From Pleomorphomonas diazotrophica (GTDB lineage: Bacteria > Pseudomonadota > Alphaproteobacteria > Rhizobiales > Pleomorphomonadaceae): a stretch of DNA of 64,000 nucleotides. The translations under genes and the position numbers were made by a program. Shown here piece by piece: positions 1 to 9,300 of the stretch. Numbering within the stretch: position 1 is the first letter of the stretch; every line of letters begins with the position of its first letter. Below the pieces are notes generated by a model. It saw only the letters and a list, made by a program, of their open reading frames with translations. It made no database searches and had not been told where the DNA came from. Location: contig NZ_PJNW01000004.1 in assembly GCF_002844595.1 (NCBI RefSeq), forward strand, positions 1 to 64,000. The letters are read 5' to 3'.

Positions 1-107
1 ACAGAGTTGATGACAGCGTGATAGTAAGGGGAGATAGGTCGGCAAAGGAAGAGCTCTGCGCTAACATATTGTTTTATATCAATTAATTGTCATCCCCGCG
101 AAGGCCG

Positions 108-131
108 CTTGAATTCGCGCGCGAATTCAAG
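108..131. repeat. 24-bp perfect palindrome
   Basis: Left arm CTTGAATTCGCG is followed directly by its reverse complement, with no spacer. It lies in the 242-base stretch downstream of the adenine deaminase gene. It could be a dyad protein-binding site or a cruciform. A short AT-rich tract precedes it and no T-run follows, so it does not look like a terminator. No gene is seen between the window edge and the ade stop codon. Confidence 0.6.
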
Positions 132-213
132 GTGTACCTCAGGCAGGATGGGGCGAGGGGCCCATATCGGGCTCCCTCCATATCGCACTGTCGTCCCGAC
201 CTTCTTGAGGGGC

Positions 214-235
214 ATCCCCCGCCAGAGCGGGGGAT
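214..235 (-). terminator. Hairpin downstream of ade
   Basis: A 9-bp GC-rich stem (ATCCCCCGC pairing with GCGGGGGAT) with a 4-base loop lies 8 bases past the ade stop on the minus strand. No clear U-tract follows, so it may act with Rho or protect the 3' end. Confidence 0.5.
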
Positions 236-242
236 CGAAGCC

Positions 243-2057
243 TTACTCCGCCGCCTCGAACAGCGGCACCTGGGTCATTTCCGGCACCAGCACCATGCCC
301 TTGTCGGTGATGCGGATTTCCGGGATGACCGACAGCGGGATCAGGTTGAAGCCCATGTAGGGCAGGGTGCAGCCGGCCTTTTCCCACTCCACCTTCAGCG
401 CCTGCACTTCGCCAGCGACGAGATGGACGCGCTTGTCGGACATCAATCCGGCGACCGGCAGCGGCACCATCGCCGTCACCACGCCATCGCGCACCACGCA
501 GATGCCGCCGCGCTCGGCCTCGATGGCCTTGAGCGCCACCGCCATGTCCGCCTCGTTGGTGCCGGCGATGATGATGTTGTGGCTGTCGTGGCCGACCGAG
601 GAGGCGACGGCGCCGTGCTTCAGGCCGAAGTTCTGCAGAAGGCCGCGCGCCACGTTGCCGTCCGACTTGCCGTGCCGCTCGACCACGGTGACGAAGGCGA
701 GGTCGTGGCGGTCGAACAGCGTCTGCCAGTCGTTGGCCGGTTCGAGCTGAAGCTGGACGTGCTTCAGCACGATGCCCGGCAGCTCGGCGCGGATGACGTT
801 GGCGGTCACCGGCGCCGTCGGCAGCTCCGGCGTCAGCTTCAACTCCTTCGGCAGGTGGATGGTGGCATAGGCGGCGTCCGGGTAGCGGTAGCGCGCCTCC
901 AGGGTAGCCTCCAGCGTCGGGGTGATCGAGCGGCGGTCGACCATCAGCTCGCCGCCGTACCAGGTCGACTGCGGCACCAGATCGTCGTCGAGCAGCACCA
1001 GGTCGGCGCGCCGGCCGCCGCCGAGGCCACCGATCTCGCCGTCCATGGCATAGCGGGTGGCGCCGGCGATCGAGCCCATCGCCCAGGCGGTGGTGCGCGG
1101 TACGCCGATGCGGTAGGCCTGCCGCACCACCCAGTCGAGGCCGAAGGCCAAGAGGTCCTCGGCGTCGCGGTCGTCGGTGCAGACGGCGATGCGGCGCGGC
1201 GAGGCGCCGAGCTCGGTCATGGTCTTGATCGCCTCGGGCAGCGAGTGCCAGGGCGTGGTCGGCGGGCCGCCGCGCAGGAAGATCCAGACGCCGGCTTCGA
1301 GGAGGTCGTCGGCGATGTCGCGATCAACAGCCTCATGGGTGTCGGTGACGCCGGAAGCGGCATAGGCGGCGACGAACTCGCGGCCGTAGACATGGCCGGA
1401 AACGGGCCTGCCGCGCGAGAGGGCGGCGGCGATGATGGCGTGGCTGCGCTCGTCACCCATGGTGACCGGCACGAAGTCCATCTTCTCGCCAAGGGCGACG
1501 GCCTCGGGCCACTTGTCGAACAGGGCGCCGATCTTCTCCGGCGTCAGATCGCCGCCGGCCGTTTCCAGCTCCGGCGTGGTGGCGGGCACGGTGGAGGCCA
1601 GCGTGTGGAAGATGGAGAGCGGCGCCTCGCGGGCGTCCTCCATCATCGCCTCGATGCCGGCGACGTCCATCACGTTGCCGATCTCGTGGCTGTCGCAGAA
1701 GATGGTGGTGGTGCCGTTCAAAAGCGCGGCCTCGGCATAGGCGCAGGCCGTCACCATCGAGCTCTCGATATGGATGTGCGGGTCGACGAGGCCGGGGCCG
1801 ATGATGCCGCCCTGGGCGTCGTAGATGGCGGCCGAGCCGCCACGATAGCTGCCGGCCTCCTTGACGGCGGCGATGCGGCCGCCGGCCACCCAGATTTCCC
1901 GGTCGATCAGGATGCGGTCGGAATAGGTGGACAGGGCGCGGGCGCCGGTGATGACAAGATCGGGCTCGGCGCGGCCGGATGCCACGTCGGCAAGACGGCG
2001 CGTCAGAAGATGCAAGGGCTTGACGGAAAAACGGGTCGGCTTGGCAATGCTGGACAT
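243..2057 (-). CDS. ade: Adenine deaminase
   Basis: 604 aa cytosolic metal-dependent amidohydrolase that converts adenine to hypoxanthine and ammonia (purine salvage). The metal-binding HIH of the first strand is at residues 94-96 (DPHIHIESS). Typical family blocks follow, including a CDSHE-like segment near 150 and the C-terminal domain with the GHDSHN motif. Length fits the family. The start has a GAGG ribosome site 6 bases upstream. About 18 N-terminal residues before RLADVASG look like an extension, and they match the N-terminus of the next upstream gene at protein and DNA level, including the 5' leader. It is monocistronic on the minus strand. Confidence 0.93.
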   Translation of the reverse strand: MSSIAKPTRFSVKPLHLLTRRLADVASGRAEPDLVITGARALSTYSDRILIDREIWVAGGRIAAVKEAGSYRGGSAAIYDAQGGIIGPGLVDPHIHIESSMVTACAYAEAALLNGTTTIFCDSHEIGNVMDVAGIEAMMEDAREAPLSIFHTLASTVPATTPELETAGGDLTPEKIGALFDKWPEAVALGEKMDFVPVTMGDERSHAIIAAALSRGRPVSGHVYGREFVAAYAASGVTDTHEAVDRDIADDLLEAGVWIFLRGGPPTTPWHSLPEAIKTMTELGASPRRIAVCTDDRDAEDLLAFGLDWVVRQAYRIGVPRTTAWAMGSIAGATRYAMDGEIGGLGGGRRADLVLLDDDLVPQSTWYGGELMVDRRSITPTLEATLEARYRYPDAAYATIHLPKELKLTPELPTAPVTANVIRAELPGIVLKHVQLQLEPANDWQTLFDRHDLAFVTVVERHGKSDGNVARGLLQNFGLKHGAVASSVGHDSHNIIIAGTNEADMAVALKAIEAERGGICVVRDGVVTAMVPLPVAGLMSDKRVHLVAGEVQALKVEWEKAGCTLPYMGFNLIPLSVIPEIRITDKGMVLVPEMTQVPLFEAAE

Positions 2058-2110
2058 CCGGACCTCGGGCTCTATTCAACAATGCCCCGCCGGTCGGCCC
2101 GATCGGGGCC
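2004..2110. repeat. Duplicated 5' region, copy at ade
   Basis: This stretch covers the first ~18 codons of ade and its leader. It aligns with 3464-3570, which covers the start of the TPR gene. The best 58 bases are about 78% identical by eye (CAGAAGATGC, TCGGCTTGGC blocks). The leader also matches, so this is a DNA duplication rather than convergent protein sequence. Confidence 0.7.
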
Positions 2111-2209
2111 AAGCCATGGTAAACGCCGGATGAGGCGATTCAAAGCCGAAAGTCGGGGAGGTGTCTTGTTAGCAGCTTGGCCGGGAGCAAGATGGCTACA
2201 GACGGGCAA

Positions 2210-3517
2210 TTAGTGTTTCTGAAAGTATTCCTTGAACTCTTCCGCTTTGGCTGCTGTTTCGCGCAGGAACGGTTCAGCCGCCTCGCTGTAGCGAGCGATG
2301 ACGTCGTCGAAGGCGGCAGTTGCATCGTCGATGCGTCCGAACTCCCCAAACTTGATCGCCTTTTGCATGATCGCCATGGCGACGATTTGGCGCAGGGGAG
2401 ATTTGGGTGACTTGCCAAAGTGGGCGATGATGTCGTCGAAGACAACGATGGCCTCGTTGTTTCGCCCGATCATGCCGAGCGTCACCCCCTTGTTAAATGA
2501 CGCCTTGGCAACATTTTCGCGAACGGAGGATTCGATTGCCGTGCCGAAGCGGGTAATGACCTCGTCATAGACGACGATCGCGTCTTCGCGCCGATTAAGC
2601 GCGCCGAGGTAAGTCCCCTTACTATAGAGCGCGTTGGATACTGCCTGGCGCGCGATCTGTGAAGGCGCCTCGCCGTAACGGGCGACAAGGTCATCGCAGA
2701 CCGCGAACGCTTCGTCGGTGCGTCCAAGCGTGGCGAGCGCTGTCATCTTGTCAAAGAGCGCCATGGCGACATCGTCAGGCTGGGATAACTCGGTTGTCTC
2801 GCCGAAGTGGGCAATGACGTCGTCGTAGCTTGCGATCGCCTCCTCGTAGCGCTTGAGCGCTGCCAGCCTCATGCCCTTGTTAACCAGCACTCCGGCGATC
2901 GCCTTGCGAGTAGGCAAGTCGTCGTCCGTCCTGAAGCGGGCAAGAAGATCGTCGTAGACGGCGACTGCATCCTCGTTGCGGCCCATCACTCCGAGGGTGA
3001 CCCCCTTGTTCCTGAGTGCGTTGAAAACTTCTTCGCGCAGATGGAGTTCAGTCGCCGTGCCGAAGCGGCCAATCATCTCATCGAAGACGACGATCGCATC
3101 ATCGTAGCGTCCAGACTCAGCGATCTTTATCCCCTTGATCACATATGCCTTTGCGACTTGTTCGCGCAGGGGTAACTCAGCGGCCGTCCCGAAGCGGGCA
3201 AGAAGGTCGTCACAGATGGCGATGGCCGAGTCGCCGCGGCCGAGGTTGCCCAGCGAGTCTGCCAGGCTCAAGAGGGCGGTAGCGGCAACCATCCGAGATT
3301 GCAGATCGGTCGCAGTGCCCAAGCGGGCTATGATCTGGTCATACGCGGCAGTGTCTTGGTCGCCGGTCATGGCAGGTTCGGGGCTCGCTGCCCAAGCCGG
3401 CGCTATGATGTTGATGTGCCCGCTCAAGGCCATGGCAAGTGCGGCGGTCGCGATAGCGCCTCCCAGAAGATGCGAGGACTTCACGGGAAAGCGGATCGGC
3501 TTGGCGGTGACGGGCAT
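2210..3517 (-). CDS. Exported TPR-repeat protein
   Basis: 435 aa. The N-terminus has a charged region, a hydrophobic stretch (residues ~19-33) and an AWA-A cleavage-like site near 43, suggesting export to the periplasm. The rest is about eight tandem units of roughly 46 residues carrying RFGTA...LRE.VA.A..NKG...G..GR.DDAI.VYDD, a TPR/SEL-like helical repeat. A scaffold or protein-binding role is inferred; partner unknown. The first 16 residues and the leader are shared with ade, so the promoter and start may have been copied from that gene. The ribosome site is weak. Confidence 0.75.
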   Translation of the reverse strand: MPVTAKPIRFPVKSSHLLGGAIATAALAMALSGHINIIAPAWAASPEPAMTGDQDTAAYDQIIARLGTATDLQSRMVAATALLSLADSLGNLGRGDSAIAICDDLLARFGTAAELPLREQVAKAYVIKGIKIAESGRYDDAIVVFDEMIGRFGTATELHLREEVFNALRNKGVTLGVMGRNEDAVAVYDDLLARFRTDDDLPTRKAIAGVLVNKGMRLAALKRYEEAIASYDDVIAHFGETTELSQPDDVAMALFDKMTALATLGRTDEAFAVCDDLVARYGEAPSQIARQAVSNALYSKGTYLGALNRREDAIVVYDEVITRFGTAIESSVRENVAKASFNKGVTLGMIGRNNEAIVVFDDIIAHFGKSPKSPLRQIVAMAIMQKAIKFGEFGRIDDATAAFDDVIARYSEAAEPFLRETAAKAEEFKEYFQKH

Positions 3518-3570
3518 TCGGCTGGACTCGATTGAGGAAAGCCCATCGGCCGGTCCGATTGGGCCATGTC
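3464..3570. repeat. Duplicated 5' region, copy at TPR gene
   Basis: Partner of the repeat at 2004-2110. It includes the start codon, the first codons (AKPIRFPVK) and the leader of the TPR gene. Both copies lie in the same orientation. Confidence 0.7.
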
Positions 3571-4375
3571 AGATTAACTACCGGTGGTGGTGTTGCAAGC
3601 ACAATCGCGTCGGTGCCTCCCCGGATGCCGGCCCGAACCGGCAATCTTAGAGTGCGCTCGCGCAATCCTTGCCAATATGGAAGAAAGCCGACGATGACGG
3701 GCAGACATGTCGCGCGCGAGGCGCGATCCGGCGCTTCCCGTCGCAAATTCGTATCGATCACGGAAATTTGACGGTGGCGTGAGGGAACCGTTTTGCGAGG
3801 CCCAGAATGACGACATGCCCCGCTCCATCCGGCTGGATAGAACGAGGCATGCGCCTCCTCGATCCGACTGCTGCTGCCCCGACTAGCAGTAAAGGGGCGC
3901 GGCCGTCAGTCTTCGTGCGACACACATGGGGTCATCGCAACGAACTGTTAGGCAATTGTTCAGAACTGGAGGTCGCTCAAGGAAGCTATTGTCCAGCGAA
4001 GTCTTGCCTCGATCGAGGATCGATTGCTTAGGTTCACCGGTCACCTCCTTTCGTTTGTTGCTGACAGGAGGGAGCATGAACCCGATTTCCTAAGGCCGCA
4101 AGTCAAAAAGAAAGCTGACTGACGATATCCGTATTTGATCAGAGGCGACTAATCGACGGAAGCCGGGCGGGTGCGCCCCGTGAAGGCCGGTAAAGGGCAC
4201 CGATACGGGATGCTGGAGCATCCGCCACAAGGCTCCAGCGGCGATGGGTCGACAAATCGAAATCGCCGCAAGCCCTTAGCGGAAAAGTCATATCAATCGG
4301 GCCATATCGCCGGCCTCGGGCGGCGCGAGATGAACGGTCCGGCTTCGTTAACCCCGTGCCTGCCCGGCGCTTGCG
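3571..4375. other. Long intergenic region without convincing gene
   Basis: About 800 bases between the TPR gene and the tetR promoter. Base composition is lower in GC than the neighbours. Short ORFs exist on both strands but show no family resemblance. Two strong Shine-Dalgarno-like stretches occur: GGAGGG before a five-codon ORF at about 4076, and AAAGGAGGTGA on the minus strand at about 4050. It could hold decayed genes or a small RNA. Confidence 0.5.
3960..4037 (-). CDS. Possible 25-aa micro-ORF with near-perfect ribosome site
   Basis: A GTG start is preceded by AAAGGAGGTGA at a suitable distance. The product begins MNLSNRSSIEARLRW and ends at a TGA. No homologue is recognised. The only support is the strong ribosome site, so this may be chance. 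Confidence 0.2.
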   Translation of the reverse strand: MNLSNRSSIEARLRWTIASLSDLQF

Positions 4376-4421
4376 TTGACGCAAGTCAACCACAATTCTA
4401 TGAGAGCGAACGTTCGTTCGC
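4376..4421 (+). promoter_or_regulatory. tetR promoter with overlapping operator
   Basis: A -35 TTGACG (4376-4381), 17-base spacer and -10 TATGAG (4399-4404) precede a perfect 7-2-7 inverted repeat GCGAACG-TT-CGTTCGC (4406-4421). The dyad covers the expected transcription start, the classic position for TetR autorepression. It is 28 bases upstream of the start codon. Confidence 0.7.
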
Positions 4422-4449
4422 ATCCCCTTTGTGGGTGGAGGAGAGCTCC

Positions 4450-5109
4450 ATGACCTATAGCCTGCCGGTGTCCGAGCGACCCGAAGCCTCGTCGGCGCAG
4501 CATGACGAGCGGCGGGCGCATATTCTCGACGCGGCGCGCACCTGCTTCTCGCGCGGCGGCTTCCACCGCACGTCGATGCAGGAGATCTGCGCCGAGGCGA
4601 AGATGAGCCCCGGCAGCCTCTACCGTTATTTCGTCTCCAAGGACGCCATCATCGAGGCGATCGCCCATGAGGAACAGTGCGCCGCCCGGCGCATCCTCGA
4701 GGTGATGCTGGAGCCCGGCTCGCTGCACGACCGTCTCTTGCGCTGCGGCCTCACCTATATCGAAACGATGCGGGACCGGCGGGCGGTGCAGATGATGCTG
4801 GAGGTCTATGTCGAGAGCATGCGGAACTCGACGGTCGGCACCTTCTTCGCCAAATGCGAGACGGAGAACCGCAAGCTGATGCACGACGTGTTCGTCCGCG
4901 CCAAGGCGTCGGGCGAGATCGCCGCCACTGCCGACATCGACACCATCATGATGACGCTGATGGCCTTCGCCGACGGCGTCATCCTGCGCATGGGCCTCAA
5001 CCCCGACTACGACGTCGAGCGGGCGGAGACCATCCTGTCGCGGGTTGTCACGGCCGTCCTGGAAAATGATGTATCGGCGGCCTCCCGCCCCTTGGCAAAG
5101 GCGGGGTGA
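4450..5109 (+). CDS. TetR-family repressor of the RND operon
   Basis: 219 aa. N-terminal DNA-binding domain at residues ~20-66, with the helix-turn-helix TSMQEICAEAKMSPGSLYRYF. The C-terminal ligand-binding domain is variable. The ATG at 4450 is chosen because GGAGGAG lies just upstream; the open frame runs further 5' without start signals. It precedes an adaptor and an RND pump on the same strand, so it likely represses itself and efflux through the palindrome in its promoter, with release on binding a pump substrate. The inducer cannot be predicted. Confidence 0.9.
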   Translation: MTYSLPVSERPEASSAQHDERRAHILDAARTCFSRGGFHRTSMQEICAEAKMSPGSLYRYFVSKDAIIEAIAHEEQCAARRILEVMLEPGSLHDRLLRCGLTYIETMRDRRAVQMMLEVYVESMRNSTVGTFFAKCETENRKLMHDVFVRAKASGEIAATADIDTIMMTLMAFADGVILRMGLNPDYDVERAETILSRVVTAVLENDVSAASRPLAKAG

Positions 5110-5184
5110 AGCCACATGTGTTCGCAGATTAACTTTTGTTCATGTTTGAGCGCCGGTACGGGCCGGTCGCGGGGATCTTCCACC

Positions 5185-6399
5185 ATGAAGTTCTGGGTCA
5201 TGCCTTTGGCCGGCGCGGTGCTGGCCAGCACTATCGTAACGTTGCCGGCGCTGGCCGAGGAGCCGGCCACCCAGCCTGCGGCCGCCACGCAGGAGACCGC
5301 GCCGACGGTCAGCGTCGTCAGTGCCACCCGCAAGGAGCTGAGCCAGAAGGTGATCGTCACGGGCACGCTGGTGGCCCGCGAGCAGGTTCTGGTGACGCCG
5401 GGCGTCGAGGGCCTGAAGATCGAGAGCCTCCATTTCGATGCCGGCGACCGGGTCGAGGAGGGTGCCGTGCTGGCGCGCCTCGCCGTCGACACCATCGACG
5501 TGCTCTTGGCGCAGAACACCTCGCAGCTCGCCTCCACCGATGCCCAGATCGCCCAGGCGCGGGCCCAGATCACCTCTGCCGAGGCGTTGGTGACCCAGAC
5601 GTCCCTGGCGTTCCAGCGCGGGCAGGCCCTGGTGGGAACCAACGCCATCGCCAAGGATGCTTTCGATCAGCGGCAACTTGCGGCCGATCAGGCCAAGGCC
5701 CAGCTGCAGGTCGCCCGCGAGGCGTTTTCCGCCGCCGAGGCCGGCCGCAAGCTGGTCGAGGCGCAGCGGGCCGAACTGGAGCTCCGCCGCTCCAAGACGG
5801 AGATCCGCGCCCCGCGCGCCGGCCTCATCCTCAGCCGCAACGCGGTGGTGGGGCAGATCGCCTCGGCCAGCGGCAATCCGCTGTTCGTCATCGCCGAGAA
5901 GGGCGACATCGAACTCGATGCCGACGTGACCGAAACCCTGCTGCCGGAACTGGAAGTCGGCCAGAAGGTGACGGTGCAGCCCTCCGGCTCGGCCACCACG
6001 GTGGCCGGCGTGGTCCGGCTGGTGCAGCCGGAAATCAACGCCGCCACCCGCCTCGGCAAGGCGCGCATCGCGCTGCCGGAGGCCAAGGATCTGCGCGTCG
6101 GCGCCTTTGCCCGCGGCACCGTCGAGGTGGCGCGCAGCGAAGGGCTGGTGGTGCCGGTTTCGGCCATCGCCGACAACCCCGACGGTCAGACCGTGCAGGT
6201 GGTGAAAGACGGCGTGGTCGACACGCGCAAGGTAAAAACCGGCCTCTCGGACGCCGGCCTCGTCGAAGTGACGGAGGGCATCGCCGAGGGCGAGTTCGTG
6301 GTCTCCAAGGCCGGGACGTTCCTGCGGGGCGGCGACAAGGTCAAGCCGCAGGTCGTCACGGATGCTGGAACGAAGACTGGCGCGGGAGTGAAGGGATGA
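5185..6399 (+). CDS. RND efflux periplasmic adaptor (HlyD/MFP family)
   Basis: 404 aa. Signal peptide of about 24 residues ending ALA-EE. Then a barrel-sandwich/lipoyl half (VTGTLVAREQVLVTPGVEG), a long alpha-helical hairpin rich in Ala, Gln and Glu (~120-200), the second lipoyl half (IRAPRAGLILSRNAVVGQI) and beta-barrel domains. It links the inner-membrane pump to an outer-membrane channel. Start chosen at MKFWVMPL, the first Met before the signal peptide. Its stop overlaps the pump start (ATGA), indicating translational coupling. No outer-membrane channel gene is adjacent. Confidence 0.92.
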   Translation: MKFWVMPLAGAVLASTIVTLPALAEEPATQPAAATQETAPTVSVVSATRKELSQKVIVTGTLVAREQVLVTPGVEGLKIESLHFDAGDRVEEGAVLARLAVDTIDVLLAQNTSQLASTDAQIAQARAQITSAEALVTQTSLAFQRGQALVGTNAIAKDAFDQRQLAADQAKAQLQVAREAFSAAEAGRKLVEAQRAELELRRSKTEIRAPRAGLILSRNAVVGQIASASGNPLFVIAEKGDIELDADVTETLLPELEVGQKVTVQPSGSATTVAGVVRLVQPEINAATRLGKARIALPEAKDLRVGAFARGTVEVARSEGLVVPVSAIADNPDGQTVQVVKDGVVDTRKVKTGLSDAGLVEVTEGIAEGEFVVSKAGTFLRGGDKVKPQVVTDAGTKTGAGVKG

Positions 6400-9300
6400 A
6401 CTGGAATTTCTCCGCCTGGGCGATCCGCAATCCGGTGCCGCCCATCCTGCTGTTCGTCTGCCTGATCGCGCTGGGGCTCTACTCCTTCGCCAAGCTGCCG
6501 ATCACCATGATGCCGAACATCGACCTGCCGCTCGTCCAGGTGACGGTGAGCGACAGCGGGTCGGCGCCTTCCGAACTCGAGACGCAGGTGACCAAGCCGG
6601 TGGAGGACGCGCTCGCCGGCATCGCGGGCGTGCGCCACATCATGTCGACGGTGACCGACGGCGCCTCGTCCACCGTGGTGGAGTTCAACCTCGAGGTTGC
6701 CACCGACCGCGCGGTCAACGACGTCAAGGACGCCATCGCCGAGATCCGCGGCGACCTGCCGGGCTCGATCGAGGAGCCGATCATCCGCCGCATCGACGTC
6801 GAGGGTCAGGCGATCATCACCTATGCGGCGGCCTCGCCCGCCATGACGCCGGAGGAGCTCTCCTGGTTCGTCGACGACAAGGTGATCCGCGACCTGCAGA
6901 CGGTGAAGGGCGTCGGCCGCGTCGAGCGCATGGGCGGCGTCAAGCGCGAGATCCAAGTGCAGATCGATCCCGACCGCCTGATGGCGCTCGGCATCACCGC
7001 CGCCCAGGTCAACCAGGCGCTGAAGTCGGTCAACATCGACCTATCCGGCGGCAAGGGCGAGGTGGGCGGCCAGACGCAGGCCGTGCGCACGCTGGCCAGC
7101 GCCCGTTCCCTCGCCGATCTCGCGGCGACGCGGCTGCCGCTCGGCGACGGGCGCGACATTCGCCTCAGCGACGTCGGCAAGGTGGTCGATCACTGGGCCG
7201 AGCCCAAGTCCTTCGCCCGGCTCGACGGCCGGCCGTCGGTGGCCTTCGCCATCTATCGCGCCAAGGGTGCGAGCGACGCCACCGTGTCGGACGGCGCCCG
7301 GGTGGTCATCGACAAGCTCTCCAAGGAATATCCCGACGTCTCGATGAGCCGCATCGACGACTCCACGGAGCAGACCTACAACAGCTTCGAGAACTCGATG
7401 AAGACGCTGATCGAGGGCGCGCTGCTCGCCGTCGTCGTCGTCTTGCTGTTCCTGCGCGACATCCGGGCCACCATCATCTCGGCCATCGCGCTGCCGCTGT
7501 CGGCCATTCCCACCTTCTTCGCGCTGGACATGCTGGGCTTCTCGCTCAACATGGTCAGCCTCCTCGGCATCACGCTGGTCACCGGCATCCTGGTGGATGA
7601 CGCCATCGTCGAGATCGAGAACATCGTCCGCCACATCCGCACCGGCAAGAAGCCCTACCGGGCCTCGGTGGAAGCGGCCGACGAGATCGGCCTCGCGGTG
7701 ATCGCCATTTCGACGACCATCATCGCCATCTTCTCGCCGGTCAGCTTCATGGGCGGCATCCCCGGCCAGTATTTCAAGCAGTTCGGCCTGACGGTGGCGA
7801 TCGCGGTGTTCTTCTCGCTGCTCACCGCCCGCCTGATCACGCCGATGCTGGCCGCCTATTTCATGAAGACGCCCTACACCGGCGACGGCGAGGACGGCCG
7901 ACCCGTCTATCGCGGCTTCGCCCGCACGGCGCTGCGCCGGATCATCTGGTTCGCACCGCTCGGCGCGCTGGCTTTCTTCGCCATCAACTGGCTGAGGGAC
8001 AGCGGGCCGCTCAGCGAAAGCTCGGGCATCTTCGAGGGCGTCGACGCCACCGTCGACTTCCTGACCCGTTCGGGCGCCGAGATGACGGCGCTGTGGATGG
8101 CGGTGGGCGTGGTGTTCCTGGCCATCTTCTCGGCCTGGCTCACCCGGCCGCACCCGGAGGAGCATGAGGGCGGCCCCTTCGTGCGCGCCTATGTCGGCTT
8201 CCTCCGCGCGACGCTGTGGTCTCCGAAGGTTCGCGTGCGCGGCCATGTGATGAGCCTGCCGGTGATGCCCATCGTCACCATCATCGCCTGCCTTGCCACC
8301 TTCGTGTTCGCCATGGGGCTCGCCTCCAACCTGCCCACCGAGCTGATGCCGGACGAGGATCAGGCGCGCATCGTCACCTCCATCGAACTGCCGCCGGGCT
8401 CGACGCTCGACGATACGCAGATGGTGACCGACGCCATCAACGAACGCCTGCACGTCTTCCCGGAAGTGAAGAGCGTGTTCGTGATGGGCGGCACCTCGCC
8501 GACCGGCACGCTGGAGACGCGCCGCGCCTCGCTCATCGTCAACCTGGTGCCGCGCACCGAGCGCGAGCGGACGCAGAAGATGGTGGAGCGCGACGTGCAG
8601 GCCGTGCTGACCTCCATTCCGGACATCCGCTTCTACTACGTCAACGAACGCGGCGACCGCGAGGCCACCGTGGGCGTGCTCGGCAAGGACGGCGAGGCCG
8701 TGGCCAAGGCGGCGGCGGCGCTCGAGAACGACATGCGGGCCGACCCGATGTTCTCCAACCCGTCGGCCCTGTCCTCCTTCGCCCGGCCGGAAATCCGCGT
8801 GACGCCGCGGCCCGACGTCGCCTCGGAACTCGGGGTGTCGACGGACGCGCTGTCGCAGACGCTGCGCGTCGCCACGGTGGGCGACAGCGACAGCAACCTC
8901 GCCAAGTTCAACGACGGCGGCCGGCAGATCCCGGTGCGCGTGCAGCTCGACACCGCCGCCCGCGGCAACATCGAGACGCTGGCCGCGCTGAAGATCCCGA
9001 CGGCCTCCGGCACGCCGGTGCCGCTGTCGGCGGTTGCCGACATCAGCTTCGGTCAGGGACCGTCGACCATCGACCGCTGGGACCGCGAGCGCCTCGTCAA
9101 GGTGGGCAGCGACATGATGCCGGGCTTCACCTCGGGCCAGGGCCTTGAGAGGATCAACGCGCTGCCGGCGGTGAAGGCCTTCCCGGCTGGCGTGACGATC
9201 CAGAACACCGGCGACGCCGAGATCCAGGCCGAGATCTTCGAGGCCTTCGCCGTGGCGATGGTCTCGGGCCTCACCATCGTGTTCATCGTGCTGATCCTGC

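Noticed and set aside
87-2213. 708-codon open frame on the plus strand
   Set aside because: It is antisense to adenine deaminase; its composition (Arg, His, Gly, Asp rich) is that of a shadow frame in high-GC DNA.
2210-3517. Regular DNA periodicity suggesting a CRISPR-like array
   Set aside because: The periodicity is ~138 bp and in frame; it encodes TPR repeats.
4031-4055. Resemblance to the 3' end of 16S rRNA (TCACCTCCTTT)
   Set aside because: Only the anti-Shine-Dalgarno-like part matches; the conserved sequence before it is absent, so it is simply a strong ribosome site on the other strand.
3883-4077. 64-aa minus-strand frame
   Set aside because: No ribosome site, no resemblance to any family; overlaps the better-supported micro-ORF.
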